Below, piece by piece: positions 32,720 to 44,203 of a stretch of DNA of 64,000 nt. This DNA is from Rhizopus arrhizus (Eukaryota > Mucoromycota > Mucoromycetes > Mucorales > Rhizopodaceae), in assembly GCA_024220505.1 (NCBI GenBank), contig JAKZZE010000017.1, forward strand, positions 496,001-560,000. Direction: 5' to 3'. Numbering within the stretch: the stretch's first letter is position 1; each line of letters begins with the position of its first letter. The translations under genes were made by a program, and so were the position numbers. The notes under the pieces are model-generated. The model was not told the DNA's origin. It saw only the letters and a list, made by a program, of their open reading frames with translations, and made no database searches.

Positions 32720-33796
32720 GATGAATTCTGAAAAGAAAAGAAAGGATCTGTAAGGTTTCAGCCCTCCTTTTTTTAGATTAGTTTCATCCGGTCACCCAAA
32801 TAAATAAAAAAAAAAAAATATGGAAAAAAAAAAAGGGTGCCGAGTTTATATTAACGGCTAAATAGCTTTTAGAAATCAAGGAAAGCTTGATTCTTCTTCT
32901 TTTACTCAACATTCAATATCAGCTTTATTTCTTTGTCTCCTCACTCTTCTGATTCAATCCTTTTTTTTTATTATTATTTTGATTTTGTGTATTCAATAAA
33001 AGAGAAAATAAACGGAGGCATACACACCGACAACTGGTTGGATAGGATGAATAGCAATTCCGGTATTCCGAATAAAATATAAAAAAAAAAAAAAAAAAAG
33101 CCAAGAGTCGGGGCAAAGTTTTAGCCACAGTGTGAATCAACACGAGTTGGTTTACTTTATTTGTCATCTAGTAAAGGGATCAGATCAAACAAGCAAGAAA
33201 GATCAGAAAAAAAAAGGAAGAGAATCATTTGAACATGAAATCATGAGATGTTTGATATTTGTTGAGGGAAAAAGAAGAGGGGGCTGAGGATACAGTCTGC
33301 TGTGAGTGCCACTGTTGAATGTCACTACGGATTTCCCTCTTTTAGCAAACAATCTTATTTACCCGAGTGTATTAGTCAAGAAAATCTTGTCTTTTTAAAA
33401 GAAAGAATATGGATTATGTTGATTCAAATCATCAACAGATTTTCATCTTTAAATCAAAAGTTGTTTTGTAGGATTAACTAAATGACAATTTCTTTATTTG
33501 TCCTACTAAGGAACCAAGTTCATTTCGATTTAAACCACTCTTGATTTAAGATTTGATTTAGTCATTAAAAATGAGCCATGGATGGTATCATTATCAGTGA
33601 CAAATTCATGAAACATTTGTAGCACATAACACATTGATTTATGTAGATTAGACTAGAATAAAATTATAATCAAAGTATCAGTTTTATTCACTTTTATAGA
33701 CGAATCAAGTAACGTAGCACTTTAAAGATATTTCTATAAAATAAAGTTGCAGAAAAAAAAAAAGAAAGGAGGCTTGTGCTTTTTCACTGTATTTTA

Positions 33797-33835
<39 letters not shown>

Positions 33836-35134
33836 CAATATCTACACTCTTGATCTGATAACAAACCAAATGATATCAATCGAGTTCTTTATAAAAAAAA
33901 AAGGAGAGAAAGTGATTCAGGCCAAGTTGGTATCAGTCAATGTTATATCTTTTTACAAAGATAGACGAGAACGTGGAAATCATAAAACGTTCTGCGTCGA
34001 TCACTTTCCTTTTAAAAACATGAAAGAATTACAATGGTCACAACACATCAAGGGCAGCAGCTTGATCATTTCCCCCCTTTGTTGTTTAAACTGTCAGTGA
34101 ACAATTGTAGACTTTGTTTAATATCGCTTGACGTCATTTTTATGGTTAAAGTTTCCCCCCTCTTTCATTTTTCATTTTCTAAGCCAAATGCTTGTACTGG
34201 TTTCCAAGTTTGTGAAGCACAATTGATGAGATGTGCTCTCTTTCTTTTTTTTTTATGCTTTAAACAATATTTCCTTACGTGTTTATGCTACGCTATGTTT
34301 AAATCACTTGTTCGATCCAAACAAACACAGACAATAATGGAACAAGTTCATTTCAAGATGACTTATCCTTTGGCGTTTATTTCATATGTCCTTAAAAGAC
34401 CCGATTCAAGAGAGGGGGGGGGGATGAATTAAGGTTTGAATGAAGAAAAAGTGGTTCTTGAATCAACCTTTTAAAAAGGGTTTTCTATATTTTATATTAA
34501 GGATAGCCTAACAGGGCAGTGTTTTATAAGCAATCTGTTATCAAGCACACGTGTATTTTTCATTTTAAATCTTCTATTTTATACGATCCCCAAGCCTTTT
34601 TATTGATTTCAATCAAATCTCATTCAACTCCTTTATTTCTTGATCATTCATCACTTGATCCTCATACCTTCATTCTGTCCATTCCTTCTCTTGTATTCAT
34701 ATTTATCTTTATCGAACTTCTCTCTCTCTTTTTTTTTTTTTATTTTTTTTTTTTTTTCGCCAATGTACTCATGGCTAAAAAAAAATGCCACAATAGCCTT
34801 CGAAAGGGAAAGAAGGAAAGGAGAGTATGTAGAGTGATTCTGAACTGTGCCCTGTATCGGAAACTATCCGTGTCCCTTTCTTGAATCACACATAAACTTC
34901 AGGAAACATCCCATTCCTTTGCTCTCTCTCTCTCTCTCTGTATGTATGTGTATATGCTGAGGGGATGCGAGCATAGTCCTATTCTGACCAGTTGTATCTA
35001 GAGTAGTCTGAAAGAATTGTCTTGGATTTTTATGTAAAGAACAAGTTTGATAAATAGGTCTTTATTGTCATCTTATTAGGAGATCTATTTTCCATCTCTA
35101 TCACATCTTTCAGATTCGATTGATTGAAAAAAAT

Positions 35135-35171
<37 letters not shown>

Positions 35172-35553
35172 AAGACCCTTTTTCTTTTATTTGCAACTCA
35201 AATGATGCGATTAAATCTTATTTTTCGTTTAATATTAAAAAAAAAAGGACAATCCCTGTCACTGTATTTTTGTCACTAAAGTGAGAAAAAAAAAACAAAG
35301 AAAAAAAGGTTTTTTTTTTTTATTGTCAAAAATGCAGGGTAAGCTCGATTTGTCTCCTCCTTGTTACACGTACGATTTGGCGTTTTCAGTGTGGCAATAG
35401 TCTGATTCTACCCCTTGTGTTTGTGATAAAAGTCTTGTTGCCTGATATTCTCCTATAAGACACATATATATTTCATAGTCAAGGGGTTGGACAAAATAAA
35501 TAAATCAAGCTGGACATTTCATCCTTCTTCTTTTCAATTGTACTTTTTTGCTT
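32720..35553. promoter_or_regulatory. Long intergenic region between divergent genes
   Basis: Genes on both sides point away, so this 2.8 kb should contain both promoters. It is rich in A and T runs (for example a T run around 33,800-33,830 and A runs around 35,137-35,173) and has a CT microsatellite near 34,925. Several open frames (33,747; 34,034; 34,519) are low in complexity and lack splice context. No RNA gene was found. Confidence 0.45.
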
Positions 35554-36792
35554 ATGACACATCTTAGTGATTTTAGTTTTTTACGTAAATAACATTGATA
35601 TTTCCTGAAAAAGATACTCATGAGATTATAGAAAGAGCCATTGGTTTAAGTTATCTCTATCTTTGGTATATTTATAGAGTCTATCAAACAAATGGATATA
35701 AATGTCTATCACCAGCCAATATAAGAAGAGGAGAATTGAAGAGCATAGTGACAATACTGTTGTTCTTTATGATACCATTTCAGCTGTATTATGGTACACT
35801 ACAAATAATCATCTCTTTGATTATAATAACTAAACGTTCCTTGACAGATATCGTATCCTGTAGAGTAAAATACGAAGAAGGATTTGTACAAATCGGACCT
35901 GGACGTATTATTACCAAACCAGAACTTTTATGGACAAAAGCAGATAAAACAATCATTATACCTACTGACTATAGTCTCTGTATCGGATTCTCACTGCAAA
36001 CGTAAGTCTTTATTTCTGAATGTTAGTGTAAATCTAAGCATCATTTACTCTTTAGTGGAACCTTATTGTTATTACAATGCTTTTGGAATTATTTAATTAA
36101 GCTTGTAGCAGGAGCAAGATTCATGAGTAGTAAGGAATTCAAAGTGTATATCATCTGGTAAATAATACAATGTTTGTCGAGTGTTGTGTATCTCACCTTT
36201 GATCTTTTAGGACTATTGTAAATATCATTCTATTTCCCGTGCTGCAATTCAACTTTTCAAGAAAAATTTACGACTTTACTTATAAAGAAATCATGCCTGA
36301 GTTATTCTATGGATTAGGCAAGTAACAATCTGTCATTGAACAATAGCAAATGTGCTCATACTACAATAATAGAATCATTCATCATCTCAATGCTGGGTGT
36401 TGTATCTCATTTTCGTTTCAGAAGACTACTGAATCAACTAAAAGATAAAAATGACACGGCTTTCATGACTCACAGAATTCGATATTATCAAGACTTGAAT
36501 TTAGTATTGTCTGTTTCACTCTTTTTATTCTCAACTGCTCTGATCACTTTAAGTGCTGATGGTCTCACTGAAACTAAAAAACTGAATCGCAGCAAGTTTT
36601 ATTCTGATTTCTTGATTTGTAATGGTAATATTAAGACTGGCATCCTAAAGTATATTGCTCCTGACACACACACTCTCTCTTTTCATAGTTAACGTATTGT
36701 TGATGGCTATCTGGACTATTGTCATTCTGATTCTACATCCTAAGCCTGAAACAAGAGAAACAACGACACCAGATGTTAAAAATATTGTTTAA
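35554..36792 (+). CDS. Multi-span (about seven-helix) membrane protein, GPCR-like
   Basis: Six exons (35,554-35,584; 35,632-36,001; 36,056-36,157; 36,211-36,317; 36,373-36,624; 36,689-36,792) encode 321 residues. Hydrophobic segments include LSYLYLWYIYRVY, IVTILLFFMIPFQLYYG, TLQIIISLIIIT, IGFSLQTTGTLLLLQCF, VYIIWTIVNIILFPVLQF, SFIISMLGVVSHF, LNLVLSVSLFLFSTALI and VLLMAIWTIVILIL. A KYEEGFVQI segment lies in a loop. The pattern resembles fungal seven-transmembrane receptor-like proteins, but no family motif is decisive and no RGS domain follows. The first exon is only 31 bases. Intron 4 starts with GC (GCAAGT); only this choice joins exons 4 and 5 in frame. It is probably a plasma or internal membrane protein of unknown ligand. 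Confidence 0.65.
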
Positions 36793-37006
36793 AACCCTGA
36801 AATATTATTGGCTTTGGCCTTTATAAAAAAATTCCCCTTTTCCATCTCACTCTCCACTCATAACTCACTCACCACTCACTCTCACTCTCCCCCTCTTAAC
36901 ACCTCCTCTTATACACACCCCCTTGTTCTATTTTTTTTTATATTTTTCATATTTTTTCCTACTTCTCTCTTCTTTTTTTTTTTAATTTTTAATAAATAAT
37001 ATAAAC

Positions 37007-38315
37007 ATGTCTTTTCCACCTATTGCTGCTAGTGAAGATAATAGTCAAACTTTATTCCATTCTTTAGATTCAAATAATAACACATCAAAGCATCTACCAC
37101 TAAGAAAAAGAATCAATCCAATCTTAAAATGGCAACCTGTAGAAACTCCTGAAGAACATCATAAACAATACCCTGCAACATACCCTGAAAGTGAAGTATT
37201 CTTTGATATGAATAACAACAATCATAAGAGGACGATTGAAGAAATAAATCCTAATGAACAGGTAAATTCAATCAATCCAAAATGAAAGAATAATAAAAAC
37301 TGATAAAACAAGAATAGATAAAAAAGGTGAAGAGAGGAAGACCGTCCACAAAGCATTTAATAAAACCTGTAGAACAACCACCATCGCAACCACCGCAACC
37401 ACAACAAAAATTTTCAAGACCTCTACCAGAAGAAAATACACTTTATTGTATTTGTAAAAGACCTTATGATATTCCTAGGTTTATGATTGCTTGCGACAGA
37501 TGTGATCAATGGTTCCATGGTGAATGTATAGAAATTAGTGAAAAACAAGGCGAATTCATTGATCTTTATTTTTGTGAAAATTGCTCCAAAAGTAAGAAAA
37601 AAAAAAATTTTTTTTTTAAAAAAAAAGACGTGTTTCTAAAAAAAATATATATTTATAAATAGTTACAGGAAAAAGAACTTCATGGAAACCAAAATGTGCA
37701 AATACAGAATGTGAAAAAGCAGCTAGGATTGGTACACACCAAGGCCACCTCAGTAAATATTGCTCGGATAGTTGTGGTATGCAGGTAGCGAGAGCACGTA
37801 TTGAACTTGCAGGAATGAAAAACCCACTTTCTAGAGGAAGGCTGAGTTCATTTGCTGATATGGATGACCGTGCAAGACTAAGTCGGGTCAAGGATGAACG
37901 ACTGTATGCGAAGGCGATGATCAGTTTATGTCAACACAAGTTGCGATTCTTACAACTTGCGACAGATAAAATAAATGAACAAGACATGTGTGGATTTGAT
38001 TCTCGATTGAGTTGGCCGGATACTATTTGGGAAAAGGTACATGATGTGGATAGCGAGATGACCTTGCTGAATAGTAAACATGAATTGGTTACTGCAAAAC
38101 CTTTTACTGTCTGCAGTGCAGCCAAAAAATGTAGTAAACACGCCAACTGGCAAAAATTAAAATTTGCTGAAATCGAACAAGAAAGATCAGAACAGTTTGT
38201 TATCTTGACTATGCTTGAAAGAGAAAGGCAGCAGATCAAAGCTAGAATGAAGAAAAGGCGCGAAGACGTTGATTTAGTTGAATATTTAGAAAATGGAACA
38301 ATTGTTCATTCTTAA
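37007..38315 (+). CDS. spp1: SPP1/CFP1-like PHD-finger subunit of a COMPASS (SET1) complex
   Basis: Three exons (37,007-37,261; 37,327-37,591; 37,663-38,315) encode 390 residues. A PHD finger sits around residues 130-175: YCICKRPYDIPRFMIACDRC, DQWFHGECIEIS and FCENC give the C4HC3 ligands, with aromatic residues suited to methyl-lysine reading. A second cysteine block (KCANTECEKAARIG...KYCSDSCGMQVA) matches the conserved region after the PHD in SPP1/CFP1 proteins. A long charged helix near the end (FVILTMLERERQQIKARMKK) is also usual there. The family member tethers the SET1 methyltransferase to H3K4me-marked chromatin. The N-terminus is disordered, with a Pro/Gln-rich run before the finger. 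Confidence 0.85.
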
Positions 38316-38724
38316 ATAAAAATTTTCTTCTTTCTATAAGGACTCTCACTTTTGAAATCACATTGCATTGTAATCCATTCGATCTTTAGGTGATGGTCTC
38401 TCAAACAAGTTGATTTTGTTCACAGGAATGAGAATAAACATCAATATTTCAACTATAAGCAATCAAAAACATGTTTGAATGTATTCATCCTCTACTTCCT
38501 TTAGCTATTTTGTTTGGTTTAATCCTTTGAAATCTGTCCTACTGGCCGTTTTTTTCTTTTGTTTTCTTATGGACAATGGTGATCATGAGAGAGAAGGGCT
38601 GCTGGAAGGGTCTTCCTCATGTGACTCTAAAAATGGATGGACGTGACAGCTTTATTAAAACGACAGGGAAAAAAAAAATTGAACGCGCTCTTTCTTTTTT
38701 AGAATAATAAAAAAAAGGTTGCTG
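38316..38724. promoter_or_regulatory. Intergenic region before the kinesin gene
   Basis: It contains the terminator region of the PHD gene and the kinesin promoter. A runs lie just upstream of the ATG at 38,725. No other feature is visible. Confidence 0.4.
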
Positions 38725-41011
38725 ATGAACAAGTCAACGGAAAGACCACTTAAAAGAAAGGCAAATACAGAAAGTGGTAGTGTCGCAAGACGTCAAAAGC
38801 CCAGCCCATCTCGTCCAGCAAGTCACCGTTCAACCAGCACCTCCAGTAAAACCGTTAATACTTCCTCCAACGTAAAGAAAAAGATATCTCCAACGACCAC
38901 GACAAAAAAGATTCCTTTTTGGGATGCAAAAGGAAAGATGAACGAACTTCAATCGAAATTAGAAGAAACTGGCAAAGAAGGTATGGATAAGTTTGTTTAA
39001 AAAATCAAGAAAAGGAGGGAGGAAGACTGACTTTTTTTTTTAAAAAAAAAAAAAAAGTATCTGAATTTGAGAAACTAAAAGATGATTTACAAACGACAGT
39101 TCATGATCAAGAAACAATATTAAAAGAAGCTTTTCAAAAAGTAACCGATTTAGAAACTACAATCAATGTAATTCCCCTAAAATCCTTTTGACCTATAACT
39201 AACAAAGTAACAGAGCACAAAAGAAAGACACAGCAGTGAGTTGAACAGTATTCGACAGAAATTCAATTTGCAAAACCAGGAGCTTGTTCAGCAGAATGCT
39301 AAATACAGTGAAAAAATGAGCCATCTGGATCAAGACTATGAGGCTTACCAAACGAGGTATGAAGAGATCGTACAAGTGTTGGAAGAAGAAAAAGGGGAAA
39401 ATATGACATTGAAAGCAACGGTATCCAAAATATCAGCCGCTTATTCTGATGTGGATGCTGACTTGAGGACGTTGAGAATGAAACTTGAGGTAGGCATGAT
39501 GAAAGGTTTTGAACTGAAAAAGTATTGACTCCTTTTGGATAGAGCACAGGAAATATTTTAGAGCAAAGAGAGAATGAGATCAAGAGGTTTACAGATGAAC
39601 TATTAGAACAAAACACGTTGTCAAAAGAGATTGAAAGACAGCTGATTGAAGAAGAAACAACGAGAAGAAAGTTGCATAACACGATACAAGAACTCAAGGG
39701 AAATATTCGCGTCTTTTGCAGAGTGAGACCTCTTGTTGGTAAGTAAAAGAGAGGAAGCAAAAGAAGGGAGTCTAAAGCATTATTTAGACAATGAGGACAA
39801 CATGGCTGATATTCGTGTCTTTGGTGAAGATTCTGAACATATGGAATTACGTGAACAAGTGTCCTCGACTTTGGGAAGGACTTCAACCAAGACGCATACA
39901 TTTTCATTTGATAGAGTGTTTGCACCAGAATGTAATCAAAGTGATTGTTATGAAGAGATATCACAATTGGTTCAGTCCGCTTTAGATGGATACAATGTGT
40001 GTATATTTGCGTAAAGTATGAAAGAATACATGCAATTCATTTTCTTTTTCAACTGACTTTTATTATTGGGTGTAGTTATGGACAGACAGGTAGCGGAAAG
40101 GTAAGGTGGTAAGGGCAATGTATACCAGCTTATTGATGTTCTCTCTTAGACATTTACCATGCAAGGTCCACCACAACCCAATGAAGAGACCATAGGCATG
40201 ATTCCAAGAGCAGTTCATCAAATATACAAAGTAACACAACAACTAAAGCAATTTGGATGGGAATACACCATGGAAGGTCAATTTTTAGAAATTTATAATG
40301 AATCGATCAATGATCTATTAGGAGAGCCATCAGATTATAGCAAAGTGAAGCATGATATTCATCATGACAAAAATGGAAGAACTACAGTCACAGGCATGAA
40401 GACAGGTAACGAATAGATGTTCCAAAGACAAGGTTCACTCACATCTTTTTACAGTCATCTTGGACTCGCCTTCCAAAGTAAAGATGATGCTCAAAAGGGC
40501 AAGCCAAAACCGAGCAACGAGTGCGACCAACATAAACGAAAGATCGTCAAGAAGCCACAGCGTCTTCACCTTACAGCTTACAGGGGAAAACAAAAAGACT
40601 GGGGAACGTTCATCGGGCTTGCTAAACTTGATTGATCTGGCCGGTTCAGAAAGACTGTCGATGTCTGGTTCTGTAGGCGACCGTCTAAAGGAAACACAGG
40701 CGATCAATAAGAGTTTGAGTTCACTGGGTGACGTGATTCAGTCTTTGGTGAATAAAAAAGAAGGCAGTCATGTTCCATATAGAAATTCAAAATTGACTTG
40801 GCTGTTGAGGAATTCACTGGGTGGTAACTGCAAGACGTTGATGTTTGTGAATGTTTCTCCTTTGGTAGAACATTTTAATGAAACCCTCTGTTCCTTACGG
40901 TTTGCTACAAAGGTAAATATCATAAACTCTACTTGTAGTTTTGAATTGACTTGTTATTGTTAGGTTAATTCATGTCATGTTGGTACAGCCAAAAGATCAA
41001 TAGGGAAATAA
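38725..41011 (+). CDS. Kinesin-14 (Kar3/Ncd-type) minus-end motor
   Basis: Nine exons (38,725-38,980; 39,058-39,167; 39,214-39,489; 39,543-39,738; 39,788-40,010; 40,076-40,100; 40,150-40,405; 40,455-40,912; 40,964-41,011) encode 615 residues. The head is basic and Ser/Thr-rich (microtubule-binding tail), then a coiled coil covers about residues 90-270. The motor is C-terminal, preceded by the neck [15 protein letters not shown], which defines kinesin-14. Visible motor motifs are YGQTGSGK (P-loop), [11 protein letters not shown] (switch I), LIDLAGSER (switch II) and [18 protein letters not shown]. It ends [11 protein letters not shown], the classic Kar3/Ncd end. Such motors cross-link and focus spindle microtubules and act in nuclear fusion. 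The P-loop lies on its own 25-base exon. The stop is 41 bases from the stop of the convergent THG1 gene. Confidence 0.94.
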
Positions 41012-41052
41012 TTGACTCTTTTTTTTTTTTTTATTAAATGTACATATGACTT

Positions 41053-41942
41053 CTATTTTTCTAATAATTCAGGATGGTCCATCCAGAATTGCTGACCGAT
41101 GATATCCTCATGAATAGCTGTTGGTAGCAACTTTATTCTTTTTACTTGTTCTCCTGTACGTGGTGAGACCGAAGTGACTTGTGTTTTCTGTCTTATGATG
41201 GTAGATCCTTTTCTATAGATTGGTTCAATGTTGTTATAATTGATATTGAATTCTGAAAATAAGATTTCGTTCTTGTCCTTTGAGAAGGTTCCCTAAAGAA
41301 ATAGATGAGTACCTAAATAGATTACACGCACCACCCCTTGCTGTTTACTCTCAATCTTGCTTCTGCTTCTGTTTCTGTCATGCCTGATTTGACAAGTGTC
41401 CAAAAAGTAGTGTTGTAAAGATTGTTGATATGACAGTCAGCTTGTCTCCAACTAAGGTAGTCTTTCAAAACTTGGTCGTTAGGATAACATATTGTTCTTG
41501 AATCAAAGCAAGGTGCATACTGTAATTTGTCTTCTTTAAAATAAGTAGACCAGTGCATCACAAAGTTGGACGCAAACAAACTGACGATGGTAGAAGATAT
41601 CTTGCTAGCACGACGAGAATAGAGATTGGTGGATTTGGGAAGAACAAAACTGTATTCGTCCGATTGACCATAAGCCAAAATGATATCTTTGATATCTTTC
41701 ATGACTTCGATCGCACAACGGTTCATCAAGTCAATAGAACGTCGGTCGTTGGGTTTTTCAAACTGATGCGATTGAGAGAATCTACAGTGAGTTTTCGTTA
41801 GGTTCTCTCTCTCTCTTTTTCCCTCCTTCCAATTCAACCTGTGAAAACCTCGACCGTCAATTCTAACAACTAACCAAGTGCTTGGTAATAAGTTGTCAGC
41901 TAATTCAAACTGTCGAACATATTCATATTTAGAATTAGCCAT
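41053..41942 (-). CDS. thg1: tRNA(His) guanylyltransferase (THG1)
   Basis: Three exons (41,839-41,942; 41,349-41,781; 41,053-41,292) encode 258 residues, close to the usual eukaryotic length. THG1 adds the essential extra G at position -1 of histidine tRNA by 3'-5' addition. Visible signatures are MANSKYEYVRQFE, VVRIDGRGFHRFS (first metal-binding Asp), AYGQSDEYSFVLP (second acidic site), FDSRTICYP, DYLSWRQADCHINNLYNT, FWTLVKSGMTETEAEARL and GTFSKDKNEILF. The C-terminal region through AIHEDIIGQQFWMDHPEL is complete. The gene is tail to tail with the kinesin gene. It is a probable single-copy housekeeping gene. Confidence 0.95.
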
Positions 41943-42185
41943 TATTGTATAGAAAAAGGAAAAAGAAAAAAAAAAAAAAAAATAAAGCCACAGACAACAC
42001 TTAATATTCTAAAATCTACTTTTTTTTTTTTTTTTTTTTTTCTTTCTCTCTCACTCACACTTCTCAATTGGGCTTTGAATCAACCTTTTTTTTATATATA
42101 TTTTAATTCAAATATTTTTTTTATATTACAAAAAAAAAAGAATAAGAGGGAAGGAGTGATGTATGTATATATTGTATTGAAATAT

Positions 42186-42440
42186 TTAATAAGGACGAGC
42201 AGGAAGTTGAGTAAGCAAAATGTTGTATCTCTTCTTAATAGTAATACGGTGACGAGAATATTTATCATCAGGAGAGAATCGAGCAGGGTGAGCAGACTTG
42301 GTGGGTAAACCCTTGGGATCTACTTTCTATATTTTCAAGTGGGTTCAGTAAAAGGGGAAATTTATTTCATGTTGAATTTTATTTACCTTGAGAGTGTAAA
42401 CACGTTCACCCTGATCATTTAAATAATACATCAAATACAT
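42186..42440 (-). CDS. nop10: H/ACA snoRNP subunit NOP10
   Basis: Two exons (42,387-42,440 and 42,186-42,326) encode 64 residues, the standard NOP10 length. The sequence [18 protein letters not shown] joins [37 protein letters not shown] and LTQLPARPY. These are the conserved NOP10 blocks, including the linker that contacts the pseudouridine synthase Cbf5. In the H/ACA particle it supports pseudouridylation and rRNA processing in the nucleolus. The intron (GTAAAT...ATAG) lies exactly after Lys18. The open frame alone would miss this gene because neither exon is long. Confidence 0.95.
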
Positions 42441-42674
42441 TTTCTATTGATTGATTCAAAAAAGAGAGAAATAAAAAAATAAATAAAAAAAAAAAGAGAG
42501 AGCCTCTTTTTTTTTTTTGCTCCAGTGGCCCTGATTGTGACTTTATACTAAGCCACATATTGAAATGAAGACAAAAGTAGAGTAGAAAGGATGATTGTAA
42601 AGAATGGTAACACAGAGTAGTTTAATCTTGTAATGCAATTTATTCTAGAAAAAGAAGGGGGAGGGTATTTGTTT

Positions 42675-43424
42675 TTATGCGTGTTTAATAGATTGACCGA
42701 TGAGAGTAATAGGATATGAATTGGATAAAGATAAGAGTGAATTGGCGACCAGTTGATCTTCATTTGATTGCTTCTGTAAACGTAGGATGGCTTCATCCAC
42801 TTCAGATAATCTTGAAATTGTGTTTGATAGTAATTTTGATAGACGATTGACTTGTGTTTGTAATTCGGATCTTTGTGAATTTAAACTTTTTAAATTTGAA
42901 TTATAAACGGGTGGAAGGGTTAGGGTAGAGATCATCACTTTCTTTACGGTTGATTCTGATTCTAGTTCTTCATCAGTACAACTACTACTACTACTACTTG
43001 TACTGTTACTTGGACTTGATGATATATTGGTTGATTTTTCAGTAAAATTAATCTTTTTTGAAGGACAACGTTTTCTTCTTTTGATGACACTATTCATCAT
43101 CGTTCGTGGCCTGTGAACATGATGAAGTTTATAATAAAGACCACAAGCATTACATATCGTATTTCCTGCTTCATCTCTTCTCCAAAGTGGTGTATTCGTT
43201 GCTTGACAATTTGAACAAGCAATATTATCTTCCCACTGATGATGTACTTTCTTTTGTATCTTTTCTTGTTTAGGATAATTCTCTTTACAACCTTCACAAA
43301 TATTTGTTTCACGATCAAATAATTGTGCTCTAAATGGTGATTGACATTTAATACAATTTGATAAATATTTTTTACGAGCTTCTTTTAATTCATGCTCTTT
43401 AAGTATTAAAGTAGAATAAGCCAT
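42675..43424 (-). CDS. GATA-type zinc-finger transcription factor
   Basis: A single-exon 249-residue protein. A canonical GATA finger spans about residues 70-110: [19 protein letters not shown] then [18 protein letters not shown], followed by a basic tail ending SVIKRRKR. Upstream, at about residues 24-46, a second, non-GATA zinc-ribbon-like block has CIKC...CEGC. The middle is Ser-rich (poly-Ser, low complexity). The C-terminal ~60 residues ([18 protein letters not shown]...) are predicted coiled coil, suggesting dimerisation. The [14 protein letters not shown] arm is typical of fungal GATA regulators; which process it controls cannot be told from sequence. The start ATG at 43,424 lies just after an A-rich leader. 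Many WGATAR sites lie in the 3.3 kb upstream. Confidence 0.9.
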   Translation of the reverse strand: MAYSTLILKEHELKEARKKYLSNCIKCQSPFRAQLFDRETNICEGCKENYPKQEKIQKKVHHQWEDNIACSNCQATNTPLWRRDEAGNTICNACGLYYKLHHVHRPRTMMNSVIKRRKRCPSKKINFTEKSTNISSSPSNSTSSSSSSCTDEELESESTVKKVMISTLTLPPVYNSNLKSLNSQRSELQTQVNRLSKLLSNTISRLSEVDEAILRLQKQSNEDQLVANSLLSLSNSYPITLIGQSIKHA

Positions 43425-44165
43425 AGTTTATAAAATAAAAAAAAAAAAAAAAAAAAAAGAAAATTTTCTCTCTTTTTTCTTTTGCAAGTGGAAATTTTTA
43501 CTTGTTTTTCGTGTAACTCGAATGATAAAAAAAATCAATTTAATCTTTGCCCAATCATATTCCATCATCTGATCTTTACTTTTCCCACGAGCAAAGATAT
43601 GAGTCAATTCATTTTTTATTAGACGCGTTATAAAATACTAGACTTTTTCATCTTTGATGACCCACAAAAAAGTAAAAAAAAATTCTATCATCGCATCACT
43701 CGCTTTTTTTTTTTATTTTTGTCTTTTGTTGTTTAGGTTAGTAGTTGTAAAGATATAACCTCCGAATAAAAGAAGGTTTAGTGAATTTGCTTATTTTGTC
43801 GTTGTCTTTCATCATTAAAAATGCGTTTTTTTTTTTTTATCATTTTTTTTTTAAAAAAACGATTAAAATTGATTTGCTCATATTTTTAGGATTCCATTCA
43901 TCCGCTCAGTGAGTTCAAATACTTTTATTATCGTGAAAAAGTGAAATGTTGTCAGAATGAAAGAGGGTTGCGAAATAAGTCTTTATCAGGCAGTAAACAC
44001 AGACGCAATCAACAGAGTCCATCGTGCTTGATTCTAGTTACACGACAGATAGGACCTATGGGACAGTCAGCAGCTATCATGTTTATTCATAATCCATCAT
44101 CGTTACACGCTCATCCTATTCTATCCTCACAGTAACATTTATCCGAACCAGTCTTTTCATCGCCC

Positions 44166-44203
<38 letters not shown>

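Noticed and set aside
34519..34884. 121-codon frame ending MAKKKCHNSLRKG...
   Set aside because: Low-complexity hydrophobic and poly-Phe content from T runs; no recognisable motif or splice context.
36322..36346. 25-base GT-AG intron (GTAACA...AATAG) in the membrane protein gene
   Set aside because: Too short compared with the 45-60-base norm; the 55-base GC-AG choice keeps the frame and a normal length.
39739..39761. 23-base intron in the kinesin gene
   Set aside because: A 49-base alternative (39,739-39,787) has a TTTAG acceptor and keeps the frame after RVRPLV.
39299..39964. 221-codon open frame on the minus strand
   Set aside because: It lies antisense to coding exons of the kinesin gene, has no domain and is explained by their codon pattern.
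44169..44201. CT repeat considered as a CRISPR-like or structured array
   Set aside because: It is a simple dinucleotide microsatellite without spacers.
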